Positions 12,065 to 20,393 of a stretch of 20,996 nucleotides of DNA are shown here, in pieces. Source of the stretch: a virus; the IMG/VR virus record IMGVR_UViG_3300025099_000176, positions 1 to 20,996 of that record. One strand, written 5' to 3'. A program made the translations under genes and the position numbers. The notes under the pieces are model-generated. The model made no database searches, was not told the origin of the DNA, and was given only the letters and a program-made list of their open reading frames with translations. Each line of letters starts with the position of its first letter. Position 1 is the stretch's first letter.

Positions 12065-12958
12065 ATGAAGTTATCAAACTTAATAGATAAGTATTATTTA
12101 TCCTTTGATTTCAAGAACTTACGGCAGGAAACTAAAGTACAATATCAATACTTTTTAACTGTCTTATCTGAGACAAAAATAGATAATGCTAAAAATTTAG
12201 GCAGTATCAAAATATCTGATATCACTACCAAGATGGCAAAGGTAGCATATGAGATGTGGTGTGAGAGGGGTATACATATGGCTAATCATGTAATGTCTGT
12301 AGCGAGAGTTGTATATAATTTTGCAATACATATGGAGCATTATAATATTAACCCCTTCACAAGTATCAAAAGGAAGACACCTGTAGCAAGAAAGGTGGTG
12401 TGGACAAAGGATAATGTCTGCACATTCCTTGACTATGCATATCAAGACTTTCATACAAGAAACATAGGCTTGATTGCACAGATGGCATATGAGTGGTGTC
12501 AAAGACTTGGAGATATGCGAGTAATAAAATGGGAGAACCTAGAGTTGGATAAAAATAAAATGCACATAGAACAATCTAAACGTAGGGCAGAAGTGTTTCT
12601 ACCTATATCAGAGTCACTATGCGAGATGCTTACTCAGCAGAAACAAGATTATGGGTTTCAAGAGTATGTAGCACCCTGTACAAAGCCTTCTAAGGGGGTC
12701 TACAAGCCTTATTCTAAACATAGGCTACCTAAACTAGCTAGAGACATAATGAATGATGCAGGACTTCCTGTGGAGTTACGTCTGTCTGATCTAAGAAGAA
12801 CAGGCACAACAGAGATGGTTGATGCAGGTGTTTCTATGGGTAATATTATGGCAGTCACAGGTCATACTAATCCTCAAAGTGTTAAGCCTTACATGAAGAA
12901 TACACTAGCTAGTGCTAATCTTGCATTAAATTTAAGAAAAAGTTTGACGGATGTTTAA
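12065..12958 (+). CDS. int: Tyrosine recombinase / phage integrase
   Basis: A 297-residue site-specific recombinase expected to integrate the phage at attB by a covalent Tyr intermediate. An N-terminal SAM-like core-binding domain spans about residues 1-105. The catalytic domain has Arg147 (CQRLGDMR), a probable Lys172, SDLRR with Arg244, TGH with His267, and nucleophile Tyr276 (KPYMKN). The usual HxxR His is Ser241, a change tolerated in some relatives. It starts one base after DUF932 and has no clear ribosome site of its own, so translation is probably coupled. Location within the early/replication cluster, without an adjacent repressor or excisionase, is notable. Confidence 0.93.
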   Translation: MKLSNLIDKYYLSFDFKNLRQETKVQYQYFLTVLSETKIDNAKNLGSIKISDITTKMAKVAYEMWCERGIHMANHVMSVARVVYNFAIHMEHYNINPFTSIKRKTPVARKVVWTKDNVCTFLDYAYQDFHTRNIGLIAQMAYEWCQRLGDMRVIKWENLELDKNKMHIEQSKRRAEVFLPISESLCEMLTQQKQDYGFQEYVAPCTKPSKGVYKPYSKHRLPKLARDIMNDAGLPVELRLSDLRRTGTTEMVDAGVSMGNIMAVTGHTNPQSVKPYMKNTLASANLALNLRKSLTDV

Positions 12959-12972
12959 ATCCATGCTACAAG
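12944..12972 (+). promoter_or_regulatory. Candidate promoter before the primase gene
   Basis: TTGACG (12944-12949), 17-base spacer, TACAAG (12967-12972) with TG before the -10, overlapping the end of the integrase gene. The -10 has two mismatches, so this is moderate support. It would let the replication module be transcribed separately from the integrase. Confidence 0.4.
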
Positions 12973-13000
12973 ACATTGTCATTGCCCAGAGGTACATACT

Positions 13001-13768
13001 ATGAACAACATAAAAGAATACATAAAAGACTTAGATATATCTAACGGAGAGACACGAAGATTAAACTGTCCGTCTTGTAATGGTTATAAAACATTTACTG
13101 TTACAAACAATATGGGTAGTATACTATGGAACTGTTACAAAGTAACATGTGACATAAGTGGTAATAGTAAAGTCAGACTATCTGTAGATGATATTAAAAA
13201 GACTAGCATACAACAATCTGAAGTAGAATTTGTATTGCCTGATTATGTTGTACCTCACAGGTATAGAAGAGAGGTCATGGAGTTCTGTGAACTATGGGAT
13301 TTAGATGTTGACACACTAGACTTACATTATGATGTAAAAGAAAAACGTGTTGTATTCCCTGTCACCCACAATGGTACTATCCTAGATGCAGTAGGCAGGT
13401 CTGTCACCAACCGATTACCTAAATGGAAAAGATATGGAAAAAGTGACTTGCCTTTTGTATATGGTTGTGGTAGTGTCGCAGTTGTTGTTGAGGATTGTGT
13501 CAGTGCTTCAGTTGTAGGTAGTGATGCATATGTTGGGGTAGCTGTGTTAGGTACATCATTATCTGAAGCTCATAAAGAGTATATGACACGATTCTCAACA
13601 GCTATTATAGCACTAGACCCTGATGCATTACCTAAGACACTATCTTTTGCTAAAGAGTTAAAAGCATACGTAAAGAATGTTTACGTACTGAAGTTAACAG
13701 ATGATTTGAAATATAAGAATGATGTAGATATAATAAATTTAATGAACCTAACCCCAAAGGAGATATAA
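13001..13768 (+). CDS. DNA primase, zinc-ribbon plus TOPRIM (T7 gp4A-like)
   Basis: Synthesises RNA primers for lagging-strand replication. Residues 23-50 form a zinc ribbon (CPSC, then NCYKVTC with Cys45 and Cys50). The TOPRIM part has Glu164 (VVVEDCVSA) and the Asp pair DPD at 206-208 (IIALDPDA), the metal-binding residues of the fold. At 255 residues it matches the primase half of T7 gp4, with the helicase encoded by the next gene rather than fused. Start ATG 13001 with AGAGG upstream. One base separates its stop from the helicase start. Confidence 0.88.
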   Translation: MNNIKEYIKDLDISNGETRRLNCPSCNGYKTFTVTNNMGSILWNCYKVTCDISGNSKVRLSVDDIKKTSIQQSEVEFVLPDYVVPHRYRREVMEFCELWDLDVDTLDLHYDVKEKRVVFPVTHNGTILDAVGRSVTNRLPKWKRYGKSDLPFVYGCGSVAVVVEDCVSASVVGSDAYVGVAVLGTSLSEAHKEYMTRFSTAIIALDPDALPKTLSFAKELKAYVKNVYVLKLTDDLKYKNDVDIINLMNLTPKEI

Positions 13769-13769
13769 T

Positions 13770-14999
13770 ATGGAACTAGCACTATTAAGAAGTTTAATGG
13801 ATAAAGAATTTTATTCAGAACACAGAGGAGCAAAATGTCCTGACAGACTATTCAGTAAGGATGCTCGTAAAATAAAGAACGCAATAGATACAGCAATGGA
13901 TAGGTATGAAAGGACACTGACACCTGACGAGATTGAAGCCTTGTTTATGTCTAACAATCCTACACTAACTACTGCACAGAAGCAGGCATACTCTTCTCTG
14001 TTTGCTCAGGTAAGGAAAGAGACACCTCTAGGTGGTGATGTTGCACAAGAAGTGTTATCAAAACTATTTCAACAGGTGGTTGGAGAAGATGTTGCTAACT
14101 TAGGCTTTGAGTATGTAAATGGCTCACAGACAAGTCTAGAACCTCTGAGACGTTTGATTGAGCAACACAATGATGACTTTACACCTGACTTAAATGTGGA
14201 GTGGGATGACATGGACATAGAAACATTATTATCTAAGAATGATTTAGAAGCTAGATGGCATTTCAATATACCTGCTTTGACTAGGCAAGTGAGTGGAGTT
14301 AATGCAGGACACTTGATTGAGATAGGTGCTAGACCTAATACAGGTAAGACATCTTTTCATGCAAGTATGATTGCAGGACCTGAAGGTTTAGCACATCAGG
14401 GTGCTAATTGTATTGTTCTATGTAATGAAGAGGGTAGTCACAGAGTTGGTGCTAGATACTTAACTGCATCAACAGGTATGACTATGCAAGAGATAAAGGC
14501 AAATCCAACTAAGGCAAGAGACTTATATGAACCTGTCAAGGCAAAGATAAAAATTAAAGATGCTTCTAATCGTGATATGGCATGGGTTGAGAGTGTGTGT
14601 AAATCTTATAAACCTGATGTAGTCGTATTAGATATGGGAGATAAGTTTGCAAGGACAGGTGGTTTTGCTAGACCTGATGAAGCACTCAAAGCAAATGCTA
14701 TCCATGCTCGTATGATCGCCAAGCAACATGAGTGTGCCGTATTTTATATGTCTCAACTATCTGCTGATGCAGAGGGTAAGATTATACTTAATCAAGCTAT
14801 GATGGAAGGATCACGTACAGGAAAAGCTGCAGAAGCAGATTTAATGATACTAATTGCTAAGAATCCACCAAAGCAAGATAGTCCTGAAGAAGAAGAAGAT
14901 TTACAAAGACATCTTAATGTTGTTAAGAATAAACTGACAGGGTGGCATGGTTCTAGAATATGCACACTCAACTATAAAATAGGGAGATATGAGGTATGA
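13770..14999 (+). CDS. Replicative DNA helicase, DnaB/T7 gp4B-like
   Basis: A 409-residue RecA-fold hexameric helicase. The N-terminal 165 residues are helical and probably mediate ring assembly or primase contact. The core has Walker A GARPNTGKT (186-194), the catalytic Glu region CNEEG (219-222), Walker B VVVLDMGD with Asp288, a motif H3-like FYMSQLS, and a C-terminal arginine-finger region (EGSRTGKAAEADLMI). AAGGAG before ATG 13770. It works with the upstream primase and the downstream polymerase. The stop overlaps the GIY-YIG gene by ATGA. Confidence 0.92.
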   Translation: MELALLRSLMDKEFYSEHRGAKCPDRLFSKDARKIKNAIDTAMDRYERTLTPDEIEALFMSNNPTLTTAQKQAYSSLFAQVRKETPLGGDVAQEVLSKLFQQVVGEDVANLGFEYVNGSQTSLEPLRRLIEQHNDDFTPDLNVEWDDMDIETLLSKNDLEARWHFNIPALTRQVSGVNAGHLIEIGARPNTGKTSFHASMIAGPEGLAHQGANCIVLCNEEGSHRVGARYLTASTGMTMQEIKANPTKARDLYEPVKAKIKIKDASNRDMAWVESVCKSYKPDVVVLDMGDKFARTGGFARPDEALKANAIHARMIAKQHECAVFYMSQLSADAEGKIILNQAMMEGSRTGKAAEADLMILIAKNPPKQDSPEEEEDLQRHLNVVKNKLTGWHGSRICTLNYKIGRYEV

Positions 15000-15499
15000 G
15001 TATTAAAGGAGATATTAGAGAAGATGGTAAAAGATTTGATGGTTTTACTTGGAGAGAAGTAGGATTAAATCATCACATGAATGAAAAGGGTTTAATTTTC
15101 TACAAAAGAAAATATAGAACTTTAAAAGGGTATTTAAAAACAGGTGGCAATATCGCTAAAATTAAAGGTAGTATACCTGATGTATCATCTATTGGTAAAG
15201 TAGTAACACTACTGTACGATCAACAACCCAATGGATATATATATGCTATTACAAATCCTGCTTGGGAAGGTTGGGTAAAAATAGGTATGGCAGTAGATGC
15301 AAAAGACAGATGTAACTCTTATCAAACCTCTAGTCCTTTTCGTGATTATAAAATAGAAATATCTGTTGCTGTTGAAGATAGAAGAAAATCAGAAATACTA
15401 GCACATAAAAAAGCTAAAAAAATAGCTAGACAAACTGTAGGTGAATGGTTTAGTATGCCTATAGAAGAAGTAAAAAGTATAATACAGGAGTTGAAATGA
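14996..15499 (+). CDS. GIY-YIG (T5orf172/MUG113-type) nuclease-like protein
   Basis: A 167-residue protein. An N-terminal 70 residues with a possible DNA-binding role (FTWREVGLNHHMNEKG, then KRKYRTLKGYLK) precede a GIY-YIG domain: GYIYAITN (80-87), VKIGMA (KIG at 95-97 in place of YIG), Arg105, Glu133 (KSEILAH) and GEWFSMPIEEV at the end. These match the T5orf172-type group, some of which are homing nucleases. It sits between helicase and polymerase with ATGA overlaps at both ends. It may be a mobile intruder that has settled in the operon, or a nuclease with a replication role. Confidence 0.82.
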   Translation: MSIKGDIREDGKRFDGFTWREVGLNHHMNEKGLIFYKRKYRTLKGYLKTGGNIAKIKGSIPDVSSIGKVVTLLYDQQPNGYIYAITNPAWEGWVKIGMAVDAKDRCNSYQTSSPFRDYKIEISVAVEDRRKSEILAHKKAKKIARQTVGEWFSMPIEEVKSIIQELK

Positions 15500-17508
15500 A
15501 ACTAACACTTGACGTAGAAAATACAGTCACTAAGAGGGATGGCAAGATGCACCTTGATCCTTTTGAACCTACCAATAAATTAGTTATGGTGGGTTGTCTA
15601 ACGGATACAGGTAAGGAGTATTTATTCAGAGATAACTTTGATGGAGTACAAGAACTGCTAGATCAAGCTACCATACTTATTGGTCACAATATATCTTACG
15701 ACTTAATGTGGTTATGGGAATGTGGTTTTAAGTATGAAGGTAGTGTGTTTGACACTATGTTAGCAGAGTACGTGCTACAGAGGGGTATAAAGAAACCTCT
15801 GTCACTAGAAGCATGTGCAGAAAGATATGACTTAGATACAAAGAAGCAGGACACACTGAAGGAATACTTTAAGAAAGACATGGGAGTTGACGAGATACCA
15901 CCTGAAGAACTGTCTGAGTATCTTTCAGCAGACTTACATGCTACACAGCAACTATCTGATGAATTATACAGAAAACTAAATACTGTAGAGTATAGTAGTC
16001 TAATGGAAACAGTAGTGCTTAGTAACAGTGTATCAATAGTATTGGCTAAGATATACTCAAGAGGGTTTGCTGTTAATCTAAGTAAACTAGAAGAAGTTCG
16101 TTCTGAGTTTGAGAAAGAAAAGATTGAGACAGAGAAGAGACTACGTTTACAAGTGTCTAATCTAATGGGTGACACATCTATTAATTTAAATAGTCCTGAG
16201 CAAATGTCTTGGGTTATATATAGTCGTAAACCTAAAGAAAAAACAACATGGTTGAATCACTTTCATCCTTATATGAATAAGGCAGACTTGGTACGTAAAA
16301 TAAATGAACAGTCAGACATAGTATATAAAACTACAGCAGTTAGATGCTCTCATTGTTATGGAACAGGCAGACTTAGAAAGATAAAGAAAGATGGAACACC
16401 CTATATTAATCAGCCTAAGTGTGATAAATGTGAGGGTAGTGGTTATATATTTAAACCATCTAATAATGTAGCAGGTTTTAAGTTCAATCCACCAACTGCT
16501 AAATGGGTTACTGCTAATGGTTTTAGTGTTAATAAAAATATGTTAGCCATACTACAGCGATCAGCTAGGAATACAAATAGACAGGATGCTTATAACTTCT
16601 TAACTGATCTACAAAGAGTATCAGCATTAGATACTTACCTGTCCTCTTTTGTAGAGGGTATAAATATATATGTAAAACCTGACAAGAAACTACATGTTAG
16701 ACTATTACAACACAGAACTTCTACAGGCAGATTCAGTGGTGCAGACCCAAACATGCAGAATATGCCTAGAGGTGGTACATTCCCTGTCAAGAGGGTTTTT
16801 GTATCAAGATGGCAAGGGGGAAAGATACTTGAAGCTGACTTTGCTCAATTAGAGTTTAGGGCAGCGGCTTTCCTATCACAAGATAAAACAGCAATGAAGG
16901 AGATTGAAGATGGATTTGATGTACATGCATACACTGCTTCTGTCATTACGGAATCAGGTCAGAAGACTACTAGGCAAGAAGCAAAAGCTCATACCTTTGC
17001 ACCCCTCTATGGAGCAACAGGATTTGGGAGAACGACTGCTGAAGCAAAATATTATGAACAGTTCACAGAAAAGTATCAAGGTATCAAGCTATGGCACACC
17101 AGATTGGCTAAAGAAGCTCTAGATAAAAGAATGATTACTACACCATCAGGCAGACAGTTTGCTTTCCCTGATGTAGAACGAAGAAGAAACGGCACTGTTA
17201 GTCACTTTACACAGATAAAGAATTATCCTGTACAGTCATTTGCTACTGCTGATATAGTTCCCTTAGTACTAATACACATGGAGAACTTGTTATCTACGCA
17301 CAAGTCTTGTATAGTTAATTCTGTGCATGATTCTGTGGTAGTTGATATACACCCTGAAGAAGTAGATCAGGTTTTATATATAATTAAGAAACTTAATAAT
17401 GATCTGCAAAGTATTATTGAACAGCAGTTTAAGATTGAGTTTAATGTGCCACTATTACTTGAAGCAAAAATAGGTGATAATTGGCTTGACACTAAAGATG
17501 TTGCGTGA
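15496..17508 (+). CDS. polA: Family A DNA polymerase with internal DnaJ-type zinc motifs
   Basis: The phage replicative polymerase, 670 aa. The 3'-5' exonuclease domain has DVE (Asp6, Glu8), GHNISYD (Asn65, Asp69) and YLSAD (Tyr142, Asp146). Residues 284-316 carry two CxxCxGxG units (Cys284/287, Cys309/312) like half of a DnaJ zinc domain, a trait reported for phage HMO-2011. Polymerase motifs are A EADFAQLEFR (Asp448), B RQEAKAHTFAPLYG (Arg493, Lys497, Phe501, Tyr505) and C VHDS (His611, Asp612). The residue equivalent to E. coli Phe762 is Phe. Motif C has Ser where most relatives have Glu. It starts in an ATGA overlap with the GIY-YIG gene; the end contains a promoter for the next gene. Confidence 0.96.
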   Translation: MKLTLDVENTVTKRDGKMHLDPFEPTNKLVMVGCLTDTGKEYLFRDNFDGVQELLDQATILIGHNISYDLMWLWECGFKYEGSVFDTMLAEYVLQRGIKKPLSLEACAERYDLDTKKQDTLKEYFKKDMGVDEIPPEELSEYLSADLHATQQLSDELYRKLNTVEYSSLMETVVLSNSVSIVLAKIYSRGFAVNLSKLEEVRSEFEKEKIETEKRLRLQVSNLMGDTSINLNSPEQMSWVIYSRKPKEKTTWLNHFHPYMNKADLVRKINEQSDIVYKTTAVRCSHCYGTGRLRKIKKDGTPYINQPKCDKCEGSGYIFKPSNNVAGFKFNPPTAKWVTANGFSVNKNMLAILQRSARNTNRQDAYNFLTDLQRVSALDTYLSSFVEGINIYVKPDKKLHVRLLQHRTSTGRFSGADPNMQNMPRGGTFPVKRVFVSRWQGGKILEADFAQLEFRAAAFLSQDKTAMKEIEDGFDVHAYTASVITESGQKTTRQEAKAHTFAPLYGATGFGRTTAEAKYYEQFTEKYQGIKLWHTRLAKEALDKRMITTPSGRQFAFPDVERRRNGTVSHFTQIKNYPVQSFATADIVPLVLIHMENLLSTHKSCIVNSVHDSVVVDIHPEEVDQVLYIIKKLNNDLQSIIEQQFKIEFNVPLLLEAKIGDNWLDTKDVA

Positions 17509-17514
17509 TATAAC
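17486..17514 (+). promoter_or_regulatory. Internal sigma70 promoter at the end of polA
   Basis: TTGACA (17486-17491), 17-base spacer, TATAAC (17509-17514), with TG before the -10. The -35 is in the polymerase coding region and the -10 begins right after its TGA stop. It should start transcription near 17521 and boost the gene at 17547. Confidence 0.7.
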
Positions 17515-17546
17515 TACGGAACTTATGTAAACAGAAAGGAAATTTA

Positions 17547-18479
17547 ATGACAGAAATAATGACAATAGATACTAATAACTACAATGCTATGGCTAAAGCT
17601 ATGGGTATTGCAGGAGAAGGTACTACTACACCTAAAAAGAGTAACAATCTTAATAGGTTAAGAATATGGCACTCACCATTAATGGGTTACGAAGAAGTTA
17701 ATGGTAAGAATAAAAAGACTGAGATAATAGAAGGTGGATCATATCGTCTAGAAGTATTAGACGGAGATAAGTCTACATTTTATTATGCTAATGAGATGTC
17801 AGTCAGACCTTTTATGCAACGATTTATGTATAGAAGATATGTAGCTAATACCAATGCCAAGCAGGGTGAACCAAAAGGAACTTATCAAAGAACTATTATG
17901 GCAGACAGCCTTAATATGGATTTAAAAGATAACACAGGTAAGTTTAATTGTGGTAAACCTACAGGTTATGTAAAGGACTTCAAGGCATTACCATCTGATA
18001 TGCAGGACTTAATACGACAGATTAAGAGAGTTAGAGTTGTGTTTGGTACTGTTCAACTAGTAGGTGCAAAGGATTCAAATGGAGATGATGTCTCTTTAGA
18101 ATCACTTCCTTTTATATGGGAGATAGATAATAAGGATGCCTATAAGACAGTAGGAGATCAGTTTACTGCGTTCTCAAAGAAGCAGAGACTACCTCTACAG
18201 CATAATATTTACTTTGACAAGACAGAGGAAAATCCTTTACCAAATGGTAGTTCTTTCTATACACCTGTAGCCAAAATAGATATGACTAAAGCCTTAGATA
18301 TTAGTAACGAAGATCAAAAGCTATTCTCTGATTTTATGGATTGGGTCAAGAACTTTAATGACTACATATATAAAGATTGGGATGAGAAGGCTTATGCTAA
18401 TCAGAAAGAATCTTCTCAAGAAGACATTGAAACTGTTGAGCAGTTTATTGATGTTGAATTAGAAGAAGGAGCAGCCTAA
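17547..18479 (+). CDS. Probable single-stranded DNA-binding protein (by context)
   Basis: A 310-residue protein with AAAGGAA before ATG 17547 and its own promoter. An N-terminal segment (about 1-40) is followed by a beta-rich middle (GGSYRLEVLDGDKSTFYY, then RVRVVFGTVQLVGAKD, then LPFIWEID). The C-terminus is highly acidic (SSQEDIETVEQFIDVELEE). A beta-rich core with an acidic tail directly after the polymerase is the layout of T7 gp2.5, an ssDNA-binding protein. I do not see a recognisable OB signature, so this is inference from position, tail and separate strong expression. Confidence 0.55.
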   Translation: MTEIMTIDTNNYNAMAKAMGIAGEGTTTPKKSNNLNRLRIWHSPLMGYEEVNGKNKKTEIIEGGSYRLEVLDGDKSTFYYANEMSVRPFMQRFMYRRYVANTNAKQGEPKGTYQRTIMADSLNMDLKDNTGKFNCGKPTGYVKDFKALPSDMQDLIRQIKRVRVVFGTVQLVGAKDSNGDDVSLESLPFIWEIDNKDAYKTVGDQFTAFSKKQRLPLQHNIYFDKTEENPLPNGSSFYTPVAKIDMTKALDISNEDQKLFSDFMDWVKNFNDYIYKDWDEKAYANQKESSQEDIETVEQFIDVELEEGAA

Positions 18480-19333
18480 TGAATCACCCTGCTGAACTGC
18501 TAGTGCATCAATATATGACGGATGCTATAAATGGTAAATCTACTATGTCTGAGGAAGTAATTGAACAAGTAGGTAACGATGTAAAGGAAGCACTTAGGAA
18601 GCAGTTTGGTGGGGGAGTCAAACGAGGTGACTTCCGATTGCGTATGTCCAACTTAGGCAGACCTACCTGTCAACTGTGGTTTGATAAAAACAAGCCTGAA
18701 GAAGCATCTAGTAAACCAAATAACTTTATGATGAACATGATGTTAGGAGATATTGTTGAAGCAGTATTTAAAGGTTTACTAAAAAGTGCAGGAGTTAAGT
18801 ATGAAGAACCTGAAAACGTGACCCTAGACTTGGGAGACACCAAAATAGCAGGTACATATGACTTAGTTCTAGATGGTGCAGTTGATGATGTTAAGTCAGC
18901 TTCAGGTTGGTCATACGACAACAAGTTTGTTGACTATGAAACTCTGAGAGAAGGAGATGCATTTGGTTATGTTAGTCAATTAGTTGGTTATGCAAAAGCT
19001 GCCAAGAAAAAGATTGGTGGTTGGTGGGTAGTCAACAAAGCTAATGGTGCATTTAAATATGTGTCAGCACAAAATGCTGATGCAGATTATGAGATGAAGA
19101 AGATAAGAGCAACAGTAGAGACAGTAAACGAAAATAAGTTTGCTCGTTGCTTTGAACCTATTGAAGAAACATTTAGAGGTAAGCCTACAGGTAATAAAAT
19201 ACTAGGAGTTAACTGTAGTTTTTGTTCATACAAAGAGTCCTGTTGGGATAACCTACAACAGTTACCCTCTGTGATGTCTAAAGCACAGTTTCCTAAAGTT
19301 GTAAACTATGTAGAATTAAATGTCTCCTCATAA
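18479..19333 (+). CDS. Cas4/RecB-like PD-(D/E)XK exonuclease
   Basis: A 284-residue nuclease. Motifs are GTYD (Asp128), DVK (Asp137, Lys139) and QLVGYA (Gln167), the RecB-type active site. Cys64 (RPTCQLWF) together with Cys246, Cys249 and Cys255 (NCSFCSYKESCW) gives the four-cysteine arrangement that holds an iron-sulphur cluster in Cas4 and AddB. In this position it probably acts as the phage 5'-3' exonuclease for recombination or host DNA degradation, like T7 gp6, though a different fold. ATG 18479 overlaps the previous TAA. It is not near any CRISPR array. Confidence 0.85.
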   Translation: MNHPAELLVHQYMTDAINGKSTMSEEVIEQVGNDVKEALRKQFGGGVKRGDFRLRMSNLGRPTCQLWFDKNKPEEASSKPNNFMMNMMLGDIVEAVFKGLLKSAGVKYEEPENVTLDLGDTKIAGTYDLVLDGAVDDVKSASGWSYDNKFVDYETLREGDAFGYVSQLVGYAKAAKKKIGGWWVVNKANGAFKYVSAQNADADYEMKKIRATVETVNENKFARCFEPIEETFRGKPTGNKILGVNCSFCSYKESCWDNLQQLPSVMSKAQFPKVVNYVELNVSS

Positions 19334-19772
19334 AATAAGAAGAGAAGCAATAAAATATGGGTATAGGAGTGGTTTAGAGCATAAGATAGCAGAGTATCTT
19401 ACCCTACTAAAGCATAAATATGAATATGAAAGCATTAAAATAGAGTGGGAAGACTTAACTTATCGCACCTATACCCCTGATTTTATTTTAAAAAATGGTA
19501 TAATAATAGAAACTAAAGGTAGATTTCTAACAGCAGATAGAAAAAAACATCTATGTATAAAAAAACAACAACCAAGTCTTGACATTAGGTTTGTTTTCAC
19601 TAATAGTAGAAGTAAATTAAGTAAAGGAGCAAAATCAACCTACGGAGAATGGTGCATAAAACATGGTTTTAGATACTATGATAGGATCATACCTGAAGAT
19701 TGGTTAAAAGAAAAAGGAAAAAACAAGCACCCTAAATTCATAAAGTTTTTAGGTACAAAAATAAGGAGATAA
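19320..19772 (+). CDS. Endonuclease I, T7 gp3-like Holliday junction resolvase
   Basis: A 150-residue resolvase that cuts branched DNA. The active-site set is complete: Glu20 (SGLEHKIAEYL), Asp54 (YTPDF), Glu64 and Lys66 (IIIETKGRF), in the same order and spacing as T7 endonuclease I. The C-terminal part (KSTYGEWCIKHGFRYYDR, then PEDWL) also matches the family. It overlaps the upstream nuclease by 14 bases. It would resolve replication intermediates before packaging. Confidence 0.93.
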   Translation: MSPHKIRREAIKYGYRSGLEHKIAEYLTLLKHKYEYESIKIEWEDLTYRTYTPDFILKNGIIIETKGRFLTADRKKHLCIKKQQPSLDIRFVFTNSRSKLSKGAKSTYGEWCIKHGFRYYDRIIPEDWLKEKGKNKHPKFIKFLGTKIRR

Positions 19773-19776
19773 TAGA

Positions 19777-20127
19777 ATGATAAAAAATATGTTTGATAGA
19801 AGACCTGAGTGTTGTTACATAGAACTACAACCTAACTTAACAAAAGACAATAAATGGACAGGACAAGTAGAAGTCAATATATTGACATCACGTAATAACC
19901 CTATGGACACAGAATCTAGGAATGACTTATTACATTTGTGCCAACTTACAGCGAGTACTGTGGCTTTAATGGAACAAGATTATGAATTAGTTGATAGACT
20001 AGAGGAGTTTGTTAACGAAAAAGATGAATATACACCTGATTATGACAATAAAAAGGTTGACATTGTACACGGAGAAGATAATATAGTACACCTATCGTTT
20101 ACTACGGAAACTAAAGGGAAAGCATAA
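19777..20127 (+). CDS. Hypothetical protein, 116 aa
   Basis: AAGGAG precedes ATG 19777. An acidic protein with a beta-rich N-terminal part (CCYIELQPNLTKDNKWTGQVEV), a central helix (LLHLCQLTASTVALMEQDYEL) and an acidic C-terminal third ending in a strand (DNIVHLSFTTETK). Similar proteins occur next to DUF3310 genes in marine phages, without known function. Its TAA overlaps the next ATG. Confidence 0.7.
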   Translation: MIKNMFDRRPECCYIELQPNLTKDNKWTGQVEVNILTSRNNPMDTESRNDLLHLCQLTASTVALMEQDYELVDRLEEFVNEKDEYTPDYDNKKVDIVHGEDNIVHLSFTTETKGKA

Positions 20128-20393
20128 TGGAAAGGTATGGTGATTATATGGCAAGAAGAATGAACGAGGAAGCTAAAAAGGATATGGTTAATAGTCCTGA
20201 GCATTACAATAAAGCAGGCATTGAGACTATTGATGCTTTAGAAGCTATGTTAACTAATGGGTTTGATTATTACCTACAAGGTAACATAGTTAAGTACCTA
20301 TGGAGATACAGGTATAAGAATGGTGTTGAAGATTTAAAGAAAGCACAATGGTATCTCAATAAATTAATTGAGGTCTACGATGATAAAAGTTAA
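20127..20393 (+). CDS. DUF3310 protein
   Basis: An 88-residue protein with the classic pattern VNSPEHYNKAGIETIDALEAM, then NIVKYLWRYRYKNGVEDLKKAQWYLNKLIE. DUF3310 proteins are common in phages and are often listed as nucleotide-kinase-like, without proven activity. Context beside a ribonucleotide reductase supports a link to nucleotide metabolism. It starts at ATG 20127 in a TAATG overlap, and the next small gene begins 14 bases before its stop. Confidence 0.88.
   Translation: MERYGDYMARRMNEEAKKDMVNSPEHYNKAGIETIDALEAMLTNGFDYYLQGNIVKYLWRYRYKNGVEDLKKAQWYLNKLIEVYDDKS

Noticed and set aside
12355-12363. TTCACAAG half-site inside the integrase gene
   Set aside because: The second half is absent (TATCA follows), so it is not a full site.
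15696-16175. 159-codon minus-strand frame inside polA
   Set aside because: Ser/Leu-rich shadow of the exonuclease domain; no neighbours on that strand.
19578-19606. TTGACA with AATAGT 17 bases later inside endonuclease I
   Set aside because: The -10 is poor, there is no TG extension, and it is mid-gene.
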